DNA of 64,000 nt from Megalobrama amblycephala (Eukaryota; Chordata; Actinopteri; Cypriniformes; Xenocyprididae), in assembly GCF_018812025.1 (NCBI RefSeq), contig NC_063049.1, forward strand, positions 18,343,758-18,407,757, given 5' to 3'. Below the pieces are notes generated by a model, which saw only the letters and a list, made by a program, of their open reading frames with translations, made no database searches and was not told where the DNA came from. The number at the start of each line of letters is the position of its first letter. Positions within the stretch are counted from its first letter, which is position 1. Position numbers and translations under genes: made by a program. Positions 1-11,807 of this stretch are shown piece by piece.

Positions 1-467
1 TCCAACAAGACAATGACCCTTAGCACACAGCTAAAATAACGAAGGAGTGGCTTCACAACAACTCCGTGACTGTTCTTGAATGGCCCAGCCAGAGCCCTGA
101 CTTAAACCCAATTGAGCACCTCTGGAGAGACCTAAAAATGGCTGTCCACCAACGTTTATCATCCAACCTGACAGAACTGGAGAGGACCTGCAAGGAGGAA
201 TGGCAGAGGATCCCCAAATCCAGGTGTGAAAAACTTCTACTAAATACTGAGCAAAGGGTCTGAATACTTAGGACCATGTGATATTTCAGTTTCTCTTTTT
301 TAATAAATCTGCAAAAATGTCAACAATTCTGTGTTTTTCTGTCAATATGGGGTGCTGTGTGTACATTAATGAGGAAAAAAATGAACTTAAATGATTTTAG
401 CAAATGGCTGCAATATAACAAAGAGTGAAAATTTAAGGGGGTCTGAATACTTTCCGTACCCACTGCA
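1..467 (+). mobile_element. Tc1/mariner element, 3' portion
   Basis: The window opens inside a Tc1-like DNA transposon: the end of its transposase gene followed by its right inverted repeat. The terminal motif cttTCCGTACCCACTGCA at about 450-467 is followed by TA, the Tc1 target dinucleotide. A related inner motif, GGTCTGAATACTTAGGACC, lies at about 257-275, and the outer copy GGGGTCTGAATACTTTCC at about 437-455. The paired spacing suggests an IR/DR-type terminus. The left half lies outside the window. Confidence 0.85.
3..263 (+). pseudogene. Tc1 transposase C-terminus (broken)
   Basis: The reading frame encodes the last third of a DDE transposase. It shows the conserved catalytic-region motif WPSQSPDLNPIEHLW and ends LLNTEQRV at a TGA. 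Upstream, in the same frame, is DNDP followed by TAG, where Tc1 transposases normally read NDPKHT, so the copy carries a nonsense change. The N-terminal helix-turn-helix and the first catalytic Asp would lie before position 1. It is a dead copy of an enzyme that cuts and pastes its own TIR-flanked DNA. Confidence 0.88.
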
Positions 468-469
468 TA

Positions 470-870
470 ATTGAAACGTTATATTTTGCAATTTGACTAT
501 ATTTTGCAACTGTAAACCTCACAATGTGACTTCGCAATATGAGTATTGCTCACAAATACAAATTTATTTCTCGTAATTGCGATTTATGCATCATAATTGC
601 AACTTATTCTTGTTTTTTGACTTTATATCTCCCAATTGTGAGTTTATTTCTGGTCTTGTTTCTCATTTTGTGACTACATATACCTCACAACATGACTTCA
701 TATATCGCAATGTGAGTATTGCTCAAAAAATACAACTATATTTCTCGTAATTGTATCACAACTGCGACTGTTTCTTGTTTTGTGACTTTATTATATCTCC
801 CAACTGTCACTTTATTTCTCATAATTTTGGCTTTATATCAATGTGACTTTATTTTTATCTTAAACTTTAT
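470..870. repeat. Degenerate minisatellite-like array
   Basis: Variants of a unit built on 'tttatttctcgtaattgcga' and 'tttatatctcccaattgtga' recur across the interval. A longer block beginning GAGTATTGCTCA occurs at about 541 and again at about 714, giving a higher-order period near 173 bp. Units are diverged, so the array is old. No coding content. Confidence 0.6.
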
Positions 871-2487
871 CCCACCATGTCCCTTTTATATTCTGTGGTG
901 GAAAAAGGCTTTCTTAAATGGTGGTTCTTTGGTTTTTGGTTATCTTAAAGGAGAGTTTCTCAGTGTTTTTATGACTTCCTCATCTTCCTCATCTTGTTTT
1001 TGTGATACTTTGTGTGAGAAACTTTCTAAGTCTACATCTGTTTCATGAGTGAACAAGGGAGTTTATCATAGTCCAGTTAGACCCTGATAGTAGATGCCTA
1101 AGATTTTTTCTCCATTGACGGACATTCACATTTGCCATGTATCATTTACAGTTGTTTTTTCTTTAGGCGGTCATGAAACAGTGGAGCAACTGCCATTGAG
1201 ATGAAGGCAATGCAAATGGGTACATCTCTTCAGGTGTTGTAGACCTCCCTGAGCTTAACCCAGTCAAGTCCTCAATTAGCTTATAAACACCAAACATTCT
1301 ATCTTCAACTTTAATCAAAGAAATTTCACATCTTTTAATGCAGCAAAAAAAAGAAAAAAAAAAAAAAAGAAAAAAAAAAAGCAATTCAGATAGAGAAGTA
1401 GGGAGGTAGTATTCAGAGAAAGTCACCTATCTCTCCTGGCACTGTACTCTGCTTGTCTCTATCTCCAAAGACAGCACATGCATGCGAGCGTAAAATCAAA
1501 GCTCATTCTCTCTCATCTTTTCTCAAGGCCTTGATCCCTTTTCAGTTTTTCACTCACATACTGCCTTCCTTCATTTTCTCTCTCTCTCTCTCTCTCTCTG
1601 CCTATGATTTTACCCATTTATTTCTTTCTTACCTTTTCTTTTCACTCCACATTCCTCTCTGTCATACTTGCTTTATTTCCTCCAGGCAGATCAACAGAAT
1701 TTAGAGATAATTTGCAATACTGGTTGCAGTTTAGCACAAAATTTAATGCATCAATATAGTCTTTGTTTTGATAAAAAAAACAGCCAAAGTGCTTGTGACT
1801 GAATGCTGGTTGACATACAGGATTCTTTGCTTTCTGAAATTTCAAGAGCATAAAGCAGTAATATATGCAAAAGCCTTTGCAAAATCTGGTCTATTGCATA
1901 ATGTTCTGCTGTCTCCACTGCATATTTACAGAAAGTCTAAAAAAAGCTCTCTTTCTCACACTCCTCTTCACACCTGCATCTACACATTAACACAGGTCAT
2001 TATCACTTATCTTTCTTCTCTGCTTTCTTTTGCATTCTCCTCTCTGCCAGTAAAGTCTCACTTTCCATATCCAGCTACATTTTGAAAGCGTTCCCTTCAT
2101 TTAGCCACCAAACACTCATGTACCCGTTTTGCTCACCAACCCCCTTTACAAATGGGTCTATTTCTTAAATCTTTTGCAAAGACAGTCTAACATCCCCTGA
2201 GACACAGCTTGCTGGTTAAGTGAGAAAAAAAAAAAAAAAAAAATCACACAAAACAAAAACTCTGTGAGCAACAGTGGAAAGTAGTTTGTAATTTTCAGTG
2301 GAGTATACATACTGTAGTGTTAGTGCGCCGACATGCCCTTGTTATATCTATATAATACTATAAATTGCAAAAATGCGAGGGAGTTAAAGAAATATCTCCA
2401 CGCTTGGTATCAAAACTCTCTCAATTAAATTCGCAGGCACTTTTTTCCTGCCTTTAGGAATGTATTTTTCTTCACACTCTGCTTTTC
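871..2487. other. Non-coding, low-complexity-rich interval
   Basis: No gene seen. It contains an A-rich run at about 1346-1380, a (TC)n run at about 1577-1599, a poly-A run at about 2225-2243 and otherwise unique AT-rich DNA. The open frames across it are explained by simple repeats or are short and without recognisable domains. Confidence 0.6.
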
Positions 2488-2774
2488 TTAAAGGGGACAT
2501 ATCATGAAAATCTGACTTTTTCCATGTTTAAGTGTTATAATCGGGTGCCCGGTGCATCTACCATCCCAGAAAATTTGAAAAAGGACAACCCAGTAACTTT
2601 GTTTTGGCAAACCTTTCTCTGCAAGCATATGAAAAAACAAGCCGCTTAGATTTCGCTTCCCTTGTGATGTAGGAAGGGGATCTTATTATAATATTACCGC
2701 CCCTTAATCTGCACGTTTCCATCCCGTCATTTTGTTTTGCAAGCAAAAACGGTGTACCAGTTCTAAGGCCATGC

Positions 2775-2984
2775 ATGGCAAAAGTTCGAGCAAAGCATGC
2801 TAACTGTTCTGTCGTTGGCTGCACAGACGAGCACAGAGCAGCAATTAGAGTCTCGTTAGCTTGGATAGCCTGCAAGTTGACTCTGGCAAGCTCGATTGCT
2901 AAAAAAGGAGCCTTTCTGTCCGAGCGATATTTTGAAAAAAATATTAGACCATTCACAGCATTTGATAGCAATCATAAACGTTAG
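2775..2984 (+). pseudogene. Possible THAP-like zinc-finger remnant
   Basis: A short open frame starts MAKVRAKHANCSVVGC, where the Cys-x4-Cys spacing and position resemble the beginning of a THAP-type C2CH zinc finger, the DNA-binding domain of P/Kolobok-type transposases. It decays after about residue 25, and the downstream Cys/His pair and the AVPTIF-like motif are not seen. It lies within a TTAA-flanked element, the target preferred by Kolobok. The assignment is an inference; chance is a real alternative. Confidence 0.25.
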
Positions 2985-3307
2985 CCTGGTTTATATGGCT
3001 CTGTTTGGCAAACAGGTATACTATGTATAGTGGGCGTCCATAGGGGCTTTGCACAAAAGATTAACATGAAGGCACATGCTAGTCGATGAGTTCAATCAAC
3101 TCCACAGCAACCACATAAATGTATCCACTAACCATTCAGAAACATCCAGTTGCATTCTAAAAGTTGTAACTTCATGAGTCTCTCGATCAGTGTCCGACTC
3201 CGGTTTGAACAATGTAAGGCTGAACACCATTACTGACAATCATCATTTTGGCTGCGTGAGATTATCCAGTTTTGTTGTTGTTGAGCAACCAAAGCACAAG
3301 CTGTTAA

Positions 3308-4275
3308 AGGTGCCCTAGATTATGTTTTTAAAAGATGTAATATAAGTCTAAGGTGTCCCCTGAATGTGTCTGTGAAGTTTCAGCTCAAAATACCCCATAG
3401 ATTTTTTTTTATTAATTTTTTTAACTGCCTATTTTGGGGCATCATTATAAACGCGCCGATTTATGCTGTGGCCCCTTTAAACCCCGTGCTCTCCGCCCAC
3501 AGAGCTCGCGCTTGCCTTAAACAGTGCCGTAACAAAGTTTACACAGCTAATATAACCCTCAAAATGGATCTTTACAAAGTGTTCGTCATGCATGCGGCAT
3601 GCATGCGTCGGATTATGTGACTGTTGTATACTGTTATATTGTTTACATTGATTCTGAATGAATTTGAGGTTGTGCTGCGTGGCTAAAGCAAACATTACAC
3701 ACTGTTGGAGAGATTTATAAAGAATGAAGTTGTGTTTATGCATTATACAGACTGCAAGTGTTTAAAAATGAAAATAGCGACGACTCTTGTCTCCGTGAAT
3801 ACAGTAAGAAACGATGGTAACTTTAACCACATTTAACAGTACATTAGCAACATGCTAACGAAACATTTAGAAAGACAATTTACAAATATCACTAAAAATA
3901 TCATGATATCATGGATCATGTCAGTTATTATTGCTCCATCTGCCAATTTTCTCTGTTGTTCTTGCTTGCTTACTTAGTCTGTTGATTCAGACGTTGATCC
4001 AGACGTTTTGCCCTTGTCTAATGCCTTTCATAATGATAATGTTGGGACCGTGGGCTGGCATATGCAAATATTGGGGGTGTACACCCTGACTGTTACGTAA
4101 CAGTCGGTGTTATGTTGAGATTCGCCTGGTCTTCGGAGGTCTTTTAAACAAATGAGATTTATATAAGAAGGAGGAAACAATGGAGTTTGAGACTCACTGT
4201 ATGTCATTTCCATGTACTGAACTCTTGTTATTTAACTATGGCAAGATAAATTCAATTTTTCATTCGAGGGCACCT
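3308..4275. mobile_element. Non-autonomous TTAA element nested in its own family
   Basis: Ends are AGGTGCCC (3308-3315) and GGGCACCT (4268-4275), flanked by TTAA on both sides (3304-3307 and 4276-4279). The uninterrupted relative at 18640-18690 reads ...AAGCTG-TTAA-AGCTTCGCCCTC, exactly the flanks joined with one TTAA, so the insertion point and duplication are confirmed inside the window. The first 700 bp or so also match the left part of the 17330-18850 element. It has no intact transposase. Confidence 0.88.
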
Positions 4276-4392
4276 TTAATGCTTCGCCCTCTTTTAGAAA
4301 GTGGGCAGGAAGCAGCAGCTCATTTGCATTTAAAGGTACACACAAAAACGGCATGATTTTGCTCACAATCAAATAGGGGCAAATTTAGTTCT

Positions 4393-6342
4393 GTCATGTT
4401 GGAGTTACCATTGTGGATCTTGTGCTTATAGGGCTGAAAGGTTTACTCAAAGAGCAATAAATTGCCAAAACAGCAATCAGTCTTGTCTTCCTTGCACTTC
4501 CTGCCAACACCATAACCTACAAATGCTGTCTTTATTTCTTTTCTTGTCAGAAGAAAATTACATTTACCATTGAACCACAATTGAATTAAGTTCAGACAAA
4601 GAATCATATATATTTTTTCCCCGCAACATCCAGTGGTAAGTCTTCCCAGAAGAATGGAAGCTTTTAGGGATGTCCTTCTCGGAGGATGATGGGAAGGATA
4701 AGATACTAATCATCCACAGAGCTCCAGGAACATCCAAGGCATTACGGTGACAACCCTCTTCAAGGAGCTACAGCGCCTTTCCTCAAAGACATTTGCATTA
4801 TACTGTACTCATATCTGTGCACATGCAAACTCTGATTCTTCCTCTTTCTTTTTTAATCCTCTTCTTCTTTTCCTATAAGTGTGCTCATCTTTTTTCTCTC
4901 CCTTCATGTGTAAATGAATGCGAGTGAATCACTAGTCTGGTAAAGCTTTTTATAGCAGCTGATTTGCACTCTTTACAAAATATAAGTAAACAGTCTATAT
5001 TGTACAGCCATGTTATCTGAGACAGTTTAGTGTCACTGTAGTGGTCTCTATAACATACTGAACATTAACTACGCAAATAATACTGCAAGAAAGGCACAGA
5101 GTTTTATATAATCATTGGAATGAACTAGTGAAATTGTTATTCACAGTCTGGCCGATAAGTTAGGTGGGGGGAACAGTGCGTTAAACTAATAACTTACACT
5201 TGCAAATTTGGCCTATTTATTTCCAACAGGCTCTTAACACCGAATAATGCAGATTCGCTGGTTGAAGTCACAGAACATGGGAGCTGTCATTGAACCTGTC
5301 TTCTCTCAGCCATTGAATACAAGCACAGTAATGTGTTTGTGCTAATGAATGGGAGTTCCTATCTCTTTATCTTTGGTCACTCTTTGTGCTCTCATAGTAG
5401 TTGCTGTATAATAAATTAGTAGGAGTAAAATTAATTCTATTTCGTGGCCTAGTGCAACATATTAAAATGTCAGTCATGAATGAATAAATCTCAGTCCAAC
5501 TTGCAAGAGCCATTTGCAATTTAAAAGTAGTTCGGCCATCACTTACCACAGTGTTGTTCACTCTGACAGAGAGGTATTGTTGTGCTTTCCACTGGCATTG
5601 GCATTAGCGTATGTACTTGTTCTTGAACAGCGTTTGCCTGTAAAAATAAAACTATAGATTTTTATGAAAAATTCAAACTTCAGCACTTGTCCTTTTTGAC
5701 AGCTTCATAATGGAGATATTGATGAATGGGTGTGAATGTAATTATGTTTGATTTTTATTTGTGTTTTTAAGCACAGAGCAGGTGGTTTAATTTGAGCACA
5801 GACAAAACAAGTTGGATTTCTTTGCTGACAAAACAGTTTCTAACCTTTTTCAAATGCTGCAAGGACAGACTATTATAAGGTCATCATGTATCATTGTCAA
5901 CACAACACTGCTGTGTGTGTGGTCAAAGCATCAGTTTTGTCCTACTGACGATTCTGTGAACAATTAATGTGTTAACAACCTTGCTCTGCAGACACACTTG
6001 CTATTATCTTAGTCCTTCCTAAGGTTTCTGCCTCATCTACTTTAATATGGATTTTTTCCCCTTGCCATAGTTGCATTTTGTTTGCTCACTGAGGGGTTGC
6101 AATGCTTTTTTCAATTTAATTTAATTAATTTAATTTTTAGTAATTTTTTAGTTATTTATTAAAATTTGAATTAAAAGTAATAATATAAGAGTAAAAAAAT
6201 ATTGTGAATTCAAAATTTAATAAATTAGATAAAATATAAAATTTTATTTGCTATATGCAGCAACGTACATTGGAATTCTTAGTGCTGCTTTTCTAAGCAA
6301 TTACTATAAAACTCATACAATTTTGGCCGTTTATTTACATTA
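4393..6342. other. Non-coding interval, AT-rich
   Basis: No gene or clear transposon end was recognised. About 6115-6245 is a low-complexity stretch of TTTAA/AATTT repeats. Elsewhere the sequence appears unique, with stops in all frames at short spacing. Confidence 0.5.
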
Positions 6343-6943
6343 GGGCTTTTCACACTGAGCTTAACCCCGGTTTATCGTTGTTCTAACCCCGCATGTAGTG
6401 CCAAACTTGTACAGTGTGAAATGATACGGTATTAGAATGTTAAGTTAGACGCTTAGCAACAGACAACCAATCACGTGCCTCATAATTGTCTGCTTTGGAC
6501 AGTCACGGAAACACTGTGCATTGTATATAAACATTAAATTCAGCGTTTCTGAGGAAAAATGTCAAATACTGACAAAAAAAAATGACAATTTGAGTGAAGA
6601 AGAAACTGTTTCATTCTTACCTTTATAGTCTGAAATGTCCATTCAGTATAAACTCGATAGTACAGTCGGCAATACAAGGACGCACAATGCTAGAGCTATG
6701 TAAGCAGGTTGCATGCTTAATTTATCCAATCAATGACACTGACGCCTCAAATATGCAAATAAGTACGTTAACCCAGGGTTTAGGAATGTACAATGTGAAA
6801 CGTCAGTTTATGAATACCCAGGATTAATTGTTAACCCCAGGTAAATTATGAGCGGTGTGAAATGTAAAGCAAGATAACCCAGTATTCCGTTTACCTGGGG
6901 TTTAGAATGACCCAGGGTTAACTATTTCAAGTGTGAAAAGCCC
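6343..6943. mobile_element. TIR MITE (GGGCTTTTCACACT family)
   Basis: The left end GGGCTTTTCACACTGAG and right end AAGTGTGAAAAGCCC are inverted repeats, both bordered by TA (6341-6342 and 6944-6945). Subterminal copies of a CCAGGGTTAAC-like motif recur on both arms. There is no transposase and the single open frame inside has no recognisable domain. This is a miniature element; superfamily uncertain (Tourist/Harbinger-like or Tc1-like). Confidence 0.7.
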
Positions 6944-7339
6944 TAATGGCATTCTGGGGGCCTGAAAACATAAACTTTGAAAATGGGTTTCAAAATGAAA
7001 GTTTTGAAAACAATATCGTTATCATCTCCATGTAAACTACAAAAATGCGAATTTGTGAAAACAGTAATGTCATGCGCATGTATATTTGTTGGTGTGTAGT
7101 TTTATCGCCAAGTGATATCGCCAACTACTGGCCTAGTATGCATAATACAGCATTTTTAGTTGTTTTTGTGGTTCTGGTTGAATGGGGATCATTTTGATAA
7201 TGTTGTCACCTGTACGCTAAAAACATGGAAAAAACTTTTCTGTTTTTAGTAGGCTACATTGTTGTTGTGTAAACATACCCTAAGCGACTTATACAACTAT
7301 GGCTTAAACTATGTATGCATTTTGTAATTTTTGCTTTAA

Positions 7340-8170
7340 CCCTTAAAAGCATGACTGTTTCGCCAATCATTCTTACATATTCGGGTCTTTATCTACCCGG
7401 ATCTATATCTAAAACGGAAGGATCTCTACCTGTCGCGATAATATAAAACTCCTCTGATATTAGAGTAACAATTACAGAAGAATAAAATAAATCGTATTTT
7501 GTTACCTTTTGGAGCTTGAAAGGGCTCAGTTTGAGCAGATGTTTTATGCCATCACCACTGTCCTCGTCAGAGCTCATTTGCCAGTAAATTCAGCAAATAA
7601 TGGGCTAGTTTTATGTTTGAGGTCACGAATATGAGCCCATTCGCGATCTCAAACGTATTCTCAAAACTATATAATTTTCAACATCTTCAAAATCAATATT
7701 TCGATCGCTAATAGCTTCACCAGATTCATCCTGTAACAGTTACAGTCATATTTGATTGCGTTCAGTACTTGCTCTGCAGTAAATCGCTGAGCCATTTCAT
7801 GTTTTTCTTATTATTTCGTTTTCTGTCTGAATGAGTCGTCACTTCAGCATTGTGTATCAGACATTGCCACCTTGTGGAATAAAGGTGAATTGCACTTCCG
7901 TCATCTAAGATTCAATTATTGTATTGCAGAAAAAATATACGTACACTCATGCACACCTCGGGTCGTTTGCGACCCTATACAATTTTTACAAAAAATGAAT
8001 ACAAAAATAGGCATTCTTTTATAATTTTATGATGTTTTTTTTCTTGTTATATTCTTTATAATGAATTGATTGAGGAATACCAAGAAGGTTGATGTCTAAC
8101 TTTAAAAAATGAACGAGGAGGAGGGTAGTGAATGACTAATCACTAAAGACCCGAGTTATGCATTTAAGGG
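7340..8170. mobile_element. piggyBac-like non-autonomous element, copy 1
   Basis: Termini CCCTTAAAAGCATGAC and ATGCATTTAAGGG are inverted, begin with CCC and are flanked by TTAA on both sides (7336-7339 and 8171-8174), the piggyBac signature. A repeated GGGTC/GACCC motif occurs near both ends, including GGGTCGtttgCGACCC at about 7960-7975. A minus-strand frame at 7389-7577 starts MSSDEDSGDGIKHLL; this could be a trace of the acidic N-terminus of a piggyBac transposase, but no DDD catalytic core is present. A second copy is at 35406-36211. Confidence 0.72.
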
Positions 8171-8174
8171 TTAA

Positions 8175-10037
8175 TAATATGCAATACAATATGCAATACT
8201 GCAATAATATTCCATTGAACATACAATATAAAGTAGGATATATCCACTCTGCTCAACAGCAAAATCATTATTTGAACTTGAAACTTGTAAAAACTTTTGA
8301 CTGTCAACAATGTATATGAAGTGAAATCTTCTCTATACAGTTCCAAAGTTTAGCAATATGCTGTTCAAATCTGTTTCTCCTACAGGCAGGTGTACCTCAT
8401 AATACGAGCCCTGTGGGCTTGTGAAACTCCACAATTGTTCTGCCTGAACAGCAGCTAATTAGCAGATTTTAGATGTTTTATGATGGAGTGCAACACAATA
8501 CAGGACAGCAAGAAACCCATTGCTTAGCAACTCTAATTCAAGACACTGTGGCAACTGGCATGTAAATGGACACATATCATTTTTTGCAGTTTGCAGGCCT
8601 GCATATCCAACAATCTCTGTCAATGGGGACATTTGGCTTTTCTCAAGTTATGTTGTTTTGGTTTGTAGTATCATTATTGCCATTCTTCATTGTGGAATTA
8701 CTCAAATACGTCTTCAATAAATCATATTGCATCCCTGTCAGACAAATAACAGTGACAGCTACACAGAGAGCAGATGAATTAGTAATGAGGAAACATACGG
8801 TACAAATGCACTGGGATTTTCAAGCATATAATTTTATGCGGCACCCGGCGAGGGAGCCGCTTTGACGGCAGACGCTTGGGATGGCTGGCACAAATATTGT
8901 TGAGGCAACAGCATCACTAACAATTTTGCAGAGTTATTCGAATTATTTGTGGAGGACAGATAAAACTAACTTTTGTTCTTCTCATTGACATTTGTACTTT
9001 AAGCTACAAAATACTAGGCTACATAACCTAATAGTTTTAAGTTTCCACAAAACTTACTCATATTACAATAAAAATGGCATATTATAATGGAAATGTTTAG
9101 TGTGTACCAAGGACACAAAAGTGAAAATGTCATTTCACACAGAGCAAGAGCAATCTTTTGGTATTGTTGGATAGCATTAGGCTAGTTTAAACAATATTGC
9201 ATCCAGTGTTGCCAAGAAAGTTAATCTTTTTTTAAACAACACATTGCATCAGTCATAGACAAAATAAATATATCCTCCATTCAATCGAAAAACTCTTAAA
9301 TCCCAATACTCTTATCTGACAGCAGCTCACACACTCACCTGCATTGCTCAGTATTAATAATGGAATTGGAGGAAAGAAATGCCACAGTCAATATGACATT
9401 TCCCCTTACTGCCCCTTGCAGAGGTTTCCATGTGAGAGGAGAAACTAACACAAGACAAGCCATCTGCTCTTATCACACACAAAACATTTGGACCTCTGTG
9501 GTAAAATATGGTTTTGTCCTGTATCTCTCTCTTAACATGGCATTTTCCCCTCAGAGTGTTTAGTCTTTTTTCTGCATGACACTGCAACACAAACATTTCT
9601 AGAGGCATAAAATTGTCTCAGCTTGTTTTCCTATCACCAAAACATGGCTTGTTTAATTCCACCCATGCCTCCTTTCATTGTTAACGCGGTGGCGTGCTCG
9701 ACAGTGACAGGTGCTAGCAACGGATCCACTGAGCTGATGACTTCATTAAATCAATTAAACTCGTCACTGGGTCGCTTCATTGCCATCCGCACGCTCGCTG
9801 CACCAATTAGTTTCTCCCTCTTTGTGTTTTAGAGCATGCGTCTCCCATTTGCCACAATTCTGCTCCACAATTAGCGACCAAACAAACAGGATCTTGCAGT
9901 TTTTTTAGACGGCGTCAAGATCTTAGTTTGTGTCCCAGTGAGAGCTTTGTGTGGGTGGGTATTAGACATGCTGCAATCTGTGATTACAACAAATTATTCA
10001 ATTATCATAACTGAAACATACTCTCTATATAACCAAC
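8175..10037. other. Non-coding interval, possible conserved regulatory DNA near 9.65-9.95 kb
   Basis: No gene seen. The part around 9650-9930 is less repetitive and contains clustered ATTA/TAAT homeodomain-like cores (cattaaatcaattaaactc, ccaattag, cacaattagcgac). That is only suggestive of an enhancer. The rest is unique AT-rich sequence. Confidence 0.35.
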
Positions 10038-10969
10038 CAGGGGTGCGTTTCCTGTACAACAACGTAATATGATGCTTAAATACCATAGTAAGATGCATGC
10101 ATTACTGAAGAAATCAACTAGCTAGTCACAACTATTTCCCGAAACTGAATGTCACAAATTTGTTGTTCAACTACGCTGGTTAATGATGTCAGGCAGGTGG
10201 TGGAGTAATAACTTCTTTTTTTTTACTGAATCAGTTTGAGATCGAATTACTACATTTTTTGCTATAACTTGTGGACTGAGGACTAATTCTCATTTTTCTC
10301 AGTTATTTTGCTTTATTTCCAGATTCAATCATAGGCTTGTTCTAATGTACTTTTGTGTATTCTACTTTTACGTATTACGTACTTGTGTACTGGGGGCAGT
10401 TGTGGCCTAATGGTTAAAGAGCCTTGTAAGCTGAAGGTCGTGGGTTCGAGTCTCAGTACCGGGAGGAAATGTAGGTGGGGGGAGTCAATGAACAGCACTC
10501 TCTTCCACTCTCATTACCCATAAGGCACCTAACCCTCAATCGCTCCCTGGGCACCGCTGCAAAAATGGCTACCCACTGCTCTGGGTGTGTGTGTTGGATG
10601 GGTGAAATGCAGAGCACAAATTCTGAGTATGGGACTCACTCCAATTCTCTTACTAGAGCAAATATGCACATGTGCATTCTTCAAAAAATGGAGCTTTAAA
10701 TCTGACAAGCTAAAAGACGTAAATGACATTTGTATTTATTCGAAATAAAAGATGGATTATACTGAATGCCAACTTGCTTATTTTGCTCAAGATAAGTCCA
10801 AATGTCATGCAAATAAGAAATGCTTCTAACCACAGGTTGAGAGTTGTTGTTCCAACCACACAACTTTGGAACTATGGTTTTGGGAAACATAGACTCATTG
10901 ACCTATGATGATAACAATGGAACTTGTGACCATAGTTGGCTAAGAATGCTTTTGGGAAACGCACCCCTG
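10038..10969. mobile_element. TIR MITE (CAGGGGTGCGTTTCC) carrying a SINE
   Basis: Ends CAGGGGTGCGTTTCC and GGAAACGCACCCCTG are perfect 15-bp inverted repeats. Arms beyond them are partly complementary: left has accatagtaagatgc, right has accatagttggc. No clear target duplication was found. A tRNA-derived SINE occupies 10391-10665, so roughly 660 bp is the original element. Confidence 0.72.
10391..10665 (+). mobile_element. tRNA-derived SINE
   Basis: The head is tRNA-like with an RNA polymerase III A box TGGCCTAATGG (10403-10413) and B box GGTTCGAGTC (10443-10452), 30 bp apart. A unique body follows (CCCTCAATCGCTCCCTGGGCACCGC; ends near GAATGCAGAGCACAAATTCTGAG-type sequence at about 10608-10630), as in common fish SINEs. 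No aminoacyl-stem closure and no anticodon arm pairing, so it is not a tRNA gene. The open frame across it is incidental. Confidence 0.8.
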
Positions 10970-11274
10970 GGCTGAAGGGGTTTGTTCATAAACACAATGG
11001 TAAAGGGAGAAGCAATTAATGGATTACACCATCTAGGTTTGAATCAGCAACCTTTGGGTCTCCAGGCCAGTCTGCACTACTCTAACATTTCTTTGCATTT
11101 GAAATTTCTTTGCATTTATGCTTCTTTGTGTCACAGCAAAAAATACTTTAACCACTATTTGTGTCTTGTTTTCCAGTACAAACATCTAAACAACCTTAAA
11201 ACAAGTTAAATTTAGATAATAAGACTAATAGTAAGAATATATTCATAGAATATTTCATGAATATTATATTATAG

Positions 11275-11340
11275 TCAGTTCAAGTTTAGTCACCTTTATA
11301 GCACTTTATACAATATAGATTCTTTCAAAGCAGCTTTGCT
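11275..11340 (+). repeat. Short interspersed repeat fragment
   Basis: The sequence cctttatagcactttata followed by tttcaaagcagctttgc matches the block at about 58226-58300 (tttatatagcgctttttac ... tcaaagcagctttacatt). Both are fragments of the same dispersed family; its class is not evident here. Confidence 0.6.
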
Positions 11341-11488
11341 CTGTGTGTGTGTGGAGTGTCCTTGTATCTGGTGCTGAGGTGATAGACAGCTGGTGATGAT
11401 TGTACAATGTGTGCAGGTGGTGGACCAAGAAGGATGCTGGGAGATGTAGTGCAGAGGGTGACAGGCATGGTGACTGGAGATCGTGACA

Positions 11489-11598
11489 ATTATATTATAT
11501 TATATTATATTATATTATATTATATTATATTATATTATATTATATTATATTATATTATATTATATTATATTATATTATATTATATTATATTATATTAT
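11489..11598. repeat. (TTATA)n pentanucleotide microsatellite
   Basis: About 22 uninterrupted copies of a 5-bp unit. The tyrosine/isoleucine/leucine-rich frames across it are artefacts of the repeat. Confidence 0.97.
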
Positions 11599-11807
11599 TT
11601 GCATTTCAAACATTTTAAACATAAACCCAACTATGACATTTAATTTTACATTTTACATAAAAAAATGACAATGCAGAAACATATAAATATAATATTTATA
11701 TTTTCAGTCTAAATGTAATTCAAGACATATTCTTTGAAAACAAGTCTTTTGAAAGCAACAAAGCAATATCTTATGCCAAAGAATTTTTTATATATATATA
11801 TATAGTA

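Larger units (their letters stand above)
2492..4392. mobile_element. TTAA-target DNA element (old copy, interrupted)
   Basis: It begins after TTAA (2488-2491) with AGGGGACATATCATG. The interval about 2540-2780 matches, inverted, the 18240-18480 block. The intervals about 3115-3303 and 4280-4392 match, in direct orientation, 18478-18660 and 18661-18755. The copy is therefore a rearranged member of the same family as 17330-18850 and is split by a second element at 3308-4275. Confidence 0.65.

Noticed and set aside
10391..10465. Possible tRNA gene
   Set aside because: A and B boxes are present, but the stems do not close into a cloverleaf and a SINE body follows directly.
11407..11668. Two overlapping YIIL-rich open frames
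   Set aside because: They are the translation of the (TTATA)n microsatellite.
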